The position numbers were made by a program, and so were the translations under genes. The notes beneath the pieces were generated by a model. The model had not been told where the DNA came from. It saw only the letters and a program-made list of their open reading frames with translations, and searched no databases. Shown in pieces: positions 59,217-64,000 of a stretch of 64,000 nucleotides of DNA (within the stretch, counting starts at the first letter, position 1; every line of letters begins with the position of its first letter). The stretch is from Holotrichia oblita (lineage: Eukaryota; Arthropoda; Insecta; Coleoptera; Scarabaeidae), in the NCBI GenBank assembly GCA_023690525.1, contig CM043016.1:124001-188000 (forward strand). The letters are read 5' to 3'.

Positions 59217-60125
59217 TTAATTCGATTCTTTCACACCTTTAATCACATGTTTCGCAAGACACTTTTCAACTAACGGTACGACAACTTTATTAGCTTCGGT
59301 TAAAACTTTTGTGCATTCTTCTATATCGTCAATATCCAGACTTCCCACCTGATAAAATTCCGTTACTTGCTGGTGAGTATTTAACAACGATAGAATTACA
59401 ATGCCATGACTATTTTTACCGGTTTTGTTTTTATTAATGCTTGTGTAACATAGAGTTTCCTCATGTAACATCGGATCAAGTAATTTTAAATCGCCTTGTA
59501 TTCCGATCGTTACGGAGGTGATAATATCGAACATAGGAATTCCTGCTTGGGCTAATGCTAAACCGGCACAAGTGATAGCAGCACTTAAAGCAGATCCGTC
59601 ATTTTCTAACACTAAAGCATAGACATCGACTTGAAAATTTGGAAATTCGTGTCGACAAACCGCAGGTTCCAAAGCTTGCTTCATAACGATACTATTCTGT
59701 TTTTCTTCGGCATCTTGTTGATGCATCCGTCTCTTCGGACAACTAAACGGAGCAAATTTAAACTCACAATATAATTCTCCATTTAAACTGTATTCGTTCT
59801 TGTTAGGAATCTCTCTCGGATCGAATACAGAAACGACAACTTTTGTCTTGCCGATTTCTATGTATGCAGATCCTTTTGCTTGACTGACTATATCAGTTTT
59901 CATAACTAGAAAGGCGTAAAATGCTATTAATGACAAGAATTTGATGTTTTTTTTAAACGTCTTACATATTCTTCTGTGTTGGTCAAGTTTTCGTTTATCG
60001 TTTCTAACACCATTTTTAACGGCGTCTTGCAGAGCTTCCTTAAACGATTTTACATTTAATTTCGTGTACAATTTGTAAGGTATTGTATTTTCTGGTCCAT
60101 TTATTCGTTTATGATCCACAGGCAT
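59217..60125 (-). CDS. EXOSC6: Exosome complex component MTR3 (EXOSC6)
   Basis: Exon 1 60125-59966 and exon 2 59905-59217 are joined across a 60-bp intron (GTAAGA...TTCTAG), giving 282 residues. It begins MPVDHKRINGPE as in animal MTR3. The RNase PH fold is shown by SQAKGSAYIEIGKTKVVVSV, VYALVLENDGSALSAAITCA and GLALAQAGIPMFDI, but the catalytic residues of bacterial RNase PH are not maintained, as usual in animal ring subunits. It is part of the six-subunit core ring of the RNA exosome. The intron is a multiple of three without a stop, so unspliced reading also gives a long frame. AATAAA overlaps the stop codon. Confidence 0.9.
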   Translation of the reverse strand: MPVDHKRINGPENTIPYKLYTKLNVKSFKEALQDAVKNGVRNDKRKLDQHRRICKTFKKNIKFLSLIAFYAFLVMKTDIVSQAKGSAYIEIGKTKVVVSVFDPREIPNKNEYSLNGELYCEFKFAPFSCPKRRMHQQDAEEKQNSIVMKQALEPAVCRHEFPNFQVDVYALVLENDGSALSAAITCAGLALAQAGIPMFDIITSVTIGIQGDLKLLDPMLHEETLCYTSINKNKTGKNSHGIVILSLLNTHQQVTEFYQVGSLDIDDIEECTKVLTEANKVVVPLVEKCLAKHVIKGVKESN

Positions 60126-60700
60126 TTTTAAAATTTTTGAAATGCGTCTTTATAGGTTAGAATTTTGATCGAAAAAAACATTGTTGACAACTTTAAGATT
60201 AAGTTTGTTTGTTTTGAATCTAATGTAAAATGTCAGATTTTTTAACATCTTCAATCAATAAAATTAAATACTTAAAATATAAATATGATCTCAATTTATA
60301 AAAGCATACACACTAATCATTATATTGATTTGAGATTTTAAATTTGATTTTGTAGAGTAAAAATATTAAAAGTTGTGCTTAGTAAATCCTAATTTTTGTA
60401 ATGTTTAGCATTATTATTTATGATATGATTGTATAAGTAAATAATTGTTGTGTTTGTTTGTATTTCATTTAGATTAATTGCATAGAAATAATTCACAGAT
60501 CAAAATGTGAGCAAATAGAATGCACCTACAGAAGCGTGTTCGGAAAGAGTCTACCCCGAAGATAGCTACTCACCATTCACCACAGAATAAACCTTAAAAG
60601 CGGGCTTTTTGAATGAATAAACTTTAAAATGTGTAATTTTTATTCTTTTTTTTAAAGTAATTAATATAAATAACAATAAAAAATAACACAAAATATATAT

Positions 60701-62076
60701 TTAAAGCATAATTTGATATTTTAACGACCGTTTCACTCTTGATATCAGTAATCTACCATCGTAACTTAACGAAGCGAATATCCATGGTTCAGCAGGTGAC
60801 CATTCCGCACAATAAACGCTATCCTCATGTTCACACCATTGTAAAGGGCCATCGGACAACCTAAACAGTTATAAAGGTGTTAATTTATACAGAGTAATCC
60901 ATTAATTACTAATACTGAAAATTAATGAATACATTAATTACATTTGTTTCGGTTCAGGAGTAACAGTTGAATCTTCAGAAAGGATATTTTCAGTATTGCT
61001 TTCCGAACTAACACTTGCAGCGCTCGATATTAAAACCCTGGCATCGGAACTTGCTGTTAAAAGTAGTTGATCATGGAATGGATTAAAACGGACGCACCAA
61101 ACCCTAAATATTATTAAAGATACAATAAATAAATTAAACTTGAAAATAATTAATAAATTGTGTACCAATGGGAATGATCACTTCGAGAATATACTGGTTG
61201 GGTTGTCTGTCGAAAATCCCATATTTTTACAAATCCATCATCACCACACGTAGCTAAATGATATTGTTTATTTAAATTGTAATCTAGATCTCGTAATAGC
61301 TGACTGTGAACGCTTTCAATATGCCATGCAATTTGTCCTGAACGGATATCGTACGTTTTTAAATGAGTTTCTGTCGCGGTTGTAAACTAAAATTTTTATT
61401 TATTTTTTTTAATATGAATGAAGATAAATTAAACTTAATTTACCTGGTTACAATTTTGATGCGGATTCCATTTTCCCGTCGTGAATTTAGGATTATTTTT
61501 CCCTTCTAAATTAATATTTAAAATACTTTTAGCTTCACTCTCGGATATATCCCACAACGTTACTTGATTTTCACATACCGTAATACTTTTTGTCTCATCT
61601 AAAGGGTTAAATTCATTCGTTTTTACATCGCTTTCCAATAACTCTGTAGAGAAATTAACGACGACATCCAAATTCTCAATCTGATCTGAATTAACATCTT
61701 GCGGAACTTTTAAAATGGATGTTCTAATACTACAAGTGTTGTCGTTGGTAATCGTGTTGTAACACGTATTGATTAAGGATGTGTTTATCGGACTCGAATT
61801 AATCTTCCATATCTCACCGAGAGTGTGGTAAAATACTGTGGTTTTTAAAGTAGAATTCTCCTCATCGAATTCGACGAGATGTATTTGATTGTTTGTTTGT
61901 TTCAATGATTGTGTTCCGATGAAGAATCTTATCTTTTCAGTCTCGGCTTGTTGAGGTGTTAATGCTCTAGCCTACAAATTGGAAAATTGTTTTAAAAATC
62001 TATACTCACACATAAAATTTTTTTGTGGAATTACTTGAAATTCTAAGCCGTAAATAACAGAATTTTCATTTTCCAT
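60701..62076 (-). CDS. EIPR1: EARP/GARP complex-interacting protein 1 (EIPR1, TSSC1)
   Basis: Five exons (minus): 62076-62035, 61971-61444, 61386-61166, 61103-60942, 60860-60701, giving 370 residues with consistent phases. It starts MENENSVIYGLEFQ then ARALTPQQAETEKIRFFIGT, highly typical of EIPR1. WD repeats include GKWNPHQNCNQFTTATETHL, RDLDYNLNKQYHLATCGDDG with FVKIWDFR, VWCVRFNPFHDQLLLTASSD and EHEDSVYCAEWSPAEPWIFA. The end is LLISRVKRSLKYQIML. The protein recruits the GARP and EARP tethers for retrograde and endosomal recycling and is needed for dense-core vesicle cargo sorting. No lesions. Its 3' flank up to EXOSC6 (60126-60700) has nothing recognisable. Confidence 0.95.
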
Positions 62077-62527
62077 TATAAAAATTTATTGATTTATCTT
62101 CAAAATATAACATAACCTATACTATCTTAATTTGAAGTTTGTTTTGACATTTAACTAGTAGCGCCATCTACAGGAGAAATAAAGAATTTATAATTTAAAT
62201 TTTTTTTAGCACGAATTAGGTGTTATTTACTTTTATCTTTATCGTTAAATAATACATAATACCTAGATAAAATAGCATCGATTTTCCCGTTAATATATAT
62301 ATACAACATATTTCATTTAGAATTAAAATATAATTACCTGCTTATGTCACTCGGATTTATTTTTCCGATTTAGAACTTTCAAAAAACCAGCTTTTTTAGG
62401 TGAACATAATTTAATACACAAATCATATATACAAGAAAAAAGCATTAATTAATAATTATTATTAACAATTAAGTTGTTTTACATATATTTCTATATTTCA
62501 TTTATTCTAATTCACAATTTAAACGCA

Positions 62528-63153
62528 TTACAATGGAGCCTTGTGTACTAATGAAAACCAGTGCCCGCAGTCGCAGCGTCTCGGCTGTCCTTTATGTAAC
62601 CACATCCAATTTACACTGGTAGCATCCTCCTCGCAGATACATCCAACAATACGTGCTTGAAAGCAGATGGTATTTCGTTCGGTTGAGCTTTCGTATCGGC
62701 ACCCCTTTTAATTACTTTTAAATCGAATGGATTTTCGTTTCCGGCTACTTTGGCTAACAATTCACGTTTTTCTAAACCAGTCGCGTGCTCCAAGGGGTCG
62801 CCCATCGTCGCTAAAAAAGAGAATTAAGAAAAACATAAGTAGGCCATGATTGACACCGAAAATACAGATTTGAAACTTTTCTATGTGAGAAATTAAAATT
62901 ATAAAGCAATAAACGCGGTGGGATCTAAAATTAGTTTGATTTTAAAACCGTAATAAAACAAAATGGCAAGAATATGTAGTACAGTGCAACATCAAATTAC
63001 GTAATGAATTTTGAATGACGCTGATCGTTAAAACAAATGAAAACGGACGAAACAAATGAATATTTATTTACTTTTTGACGCCATACGGACAGATGAATAT
63101 ATAACATTTCTTCTAGCAGTGGAGACTGCGATTCTTCCGCACAACGAAGCCAT
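62528..63153 (-). CDS. COX5B: Cytochrome c oxidase subunit 5B, with a one-base frameshift
   Basis: Exon 1 63153-63072 and exon 2 62810-62528 (phase 1) would encode 121 residues after allowing one missing base. The mitochondrial presequence MASLCGRIAVSTARRN leads into MGDPLEHATGLEKRELLAK. The frame breaks near 62651 after EIPSAFK. The next frame continues ARIVGCICEEDATSVNWMWL, HKGQPRRCDCGHWF and SLVHKAPL, which is the zinc-binding C-terminal domain of COX5B with its cysteines. Read literally, translation leaves the family sequence after SAFK and ends at 62611. The gene keeps its intron, so it is not a processed copy. Either a one-base sequence error or a real null allele or pseudogene. COX5B is a nuclear-encoded subunit on the matrix side of complex IV. 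Confidence 0.88.
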
Positions 63154-63536
63154 TTTTACTTCACCGGAATATTTCTATTTCCGATTTCGATAACTGATTT
63201 AACCAGAGGGCGTGTGGAAATCACTAGATGAAATAATGAGAAAAAATCCCTAGGTTCTCTGGATTGGAAATTTGGAAGTTGTGAATCAGTGGCGTGTAAA
63301 TTGGTGCAATTACATCTTGCAATCATACAGGGTGATACAGAGTTTTAAAATTTTGATTTTGACATATGTCATATTACCACTAATATGGCGGCAATTTTAA
63401 AAACATTAAAAAAATTACAAATGGGTAAAAAGTGGGGATAGTTTTCAAGACAGCAAAAAAAAATTAGAAAATGTTTAAAATTTAATTTCTACTTTCTACC
63501 CACATTCGTAATAAATTTTTCGGCAAGATTTTCGCA
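63154..63536. other. Upstream flank of COX5B
   Basis: Presumed promoter and leader of COX5B next to 63153, then AT-rich sequence with one CAGGGTG-type end at about 63327. Nothing coding. Confidence 0.4.
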
Positions 63537-63857
63537 TGTCGACCACCGAATTGACAAATTCATATGTAATTTAATGGAAAGTACACGTTTTACTGAGTTC
63601 AACATGCCCTCCTCCTTTTTTTGCGGAGATCAGTCTAAGATACCTAACAAATGAACTAAAAAGTACTATTTCTAGGTTATATTTACGAGTAATTTGACAT
63701 TTCCCTAAGGATTTTCAGTTGGTAATAATAAGAATGATGAAATATCAAGCGGCAATTTTGAAATGTCCGGAATATCTCCGCAAAAAATTATTTACCGTTT
63801 TGTAGAAAATCTTTTCCGTTAAATTATGAATATGAATAGTCAATTCGGTGGTCGACA
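63537..63857. mobile_element. MITE with TGTCGACCACCG ends (related to 43.7-44.5 kb)
   Basis: TGTCGACCACCGAATTGAC at about 63538 and GTCAATTCGGTGGTCGACA at about 63839-63857 are inverted copies of 19 bp. The left 230 bp match the left arm of the element at 43695-44547 (shared TTTTCAGTTGGTA and GCGGCAATTTTGAAA-type blocks). The long right arm found there is absent here, so this is a deleted derivative. Confidence 0.7.
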
Positions 63858-64000
63858 TACAGTAGTTCAGCCAATTTTTCAAAATTACCACATTGATCAT
63901 GTCATATATGTCAGAATTAATCTTTTAGATCTTCTGACATGCAGCAACGATTCCTATAAAGTATTTTTCGTATAATAAAACGTTTTACAGTATGTTGCAA

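Overview
The window looks like nuclear DNA of a holometabolous insect, most likely a beetle. It is AT-rich, has short GT-AG introns of roughly 55-65 bp alongside a few large transposon-filled ones, carries single-copy eukaryotic housekeeping genes with animal-type products, and has dense layers of Tc1/mariner, piggyBac, Crypton and non-LTR (Jockey-like) debris. The order assignment is an inference from protein flavour and repeat style. There are no operons, CRISPR arrays or prokaryotic features.

Layout. 1-4.5 kb is repeat DNA: a partial transposase runs off the left edge, followed by a 3.65-kb long-TIR mariner-like element whose right TIR is split by a tyrosine-recombinase (Crypton-type) element. 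At 5.1-6.4 kb is an ecdysteroid/CHK-kinase-like gene with a TATA box. 7.1-12 kb is non-coding with several MITE-like inverted repeats. At 12.0-18.3 kb is a seven-exon coiled-coil protein with a DPY-30 motif; its first intron hosts a 1.65-kb TIR element and a piggyBac remnant. 18.5-22.6 kb is repeats and Jockey remnants.

An RRM protein with RG/GYS-rich tails occupies 23.1-34.3 kb (minus strand, five coding exons, two big introns full of transposons). It is divergent from Mtg1 at 34.6 kb. Ptpmt1 lies at 37.9-40.1 kb, flanked on both sides by GACGT-rich repeats. SdhD (minus) and the proteasome ATPase Rpt5 (plus) are divergent around a palindromic element at 43.7-44.5 kb. 46.2-48.1 kb is a nested set of inverted repeats that includes tRNA-like arms. 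Sel1l/Hrd3 covers 48.4-55.0 kb (minus, eight exons). A compact housekeeping cluster follows: Rae1 (minus), PCNA (plus), UQCRB, EXOSC6, EIPR1 and COX5B (all minus).

The genes do not form one pathway. They do include three respiratory-chain subunits (SdhD, UQCRB, COX5B), two other mitochondrial proteins (Mtg1, Ptpmt1), ER and proteasomal degradation (Sel1l, Rpt5), RNA handling (RRM protein, Rae1, EXOSC6), DNA replication (PCNA, with an E2F-type site upstream) and endosomal trafficking (EIPR1).

The most interesting points are the Crypton-in-mariner nest with an intact R-H-R-Y tetrad, a foldback MITE whose one arm has been amplified into a 6-copy minisatellite inside Sel1l, paired tRNA-like arms in a hairpin, a one-base frameshift in COX5B, and an intron-retention switch at the C terminus of the RRM protein. 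Splice sites and exon joins were read by eye, checked for reading-frame consistency, and have no transcript support here.
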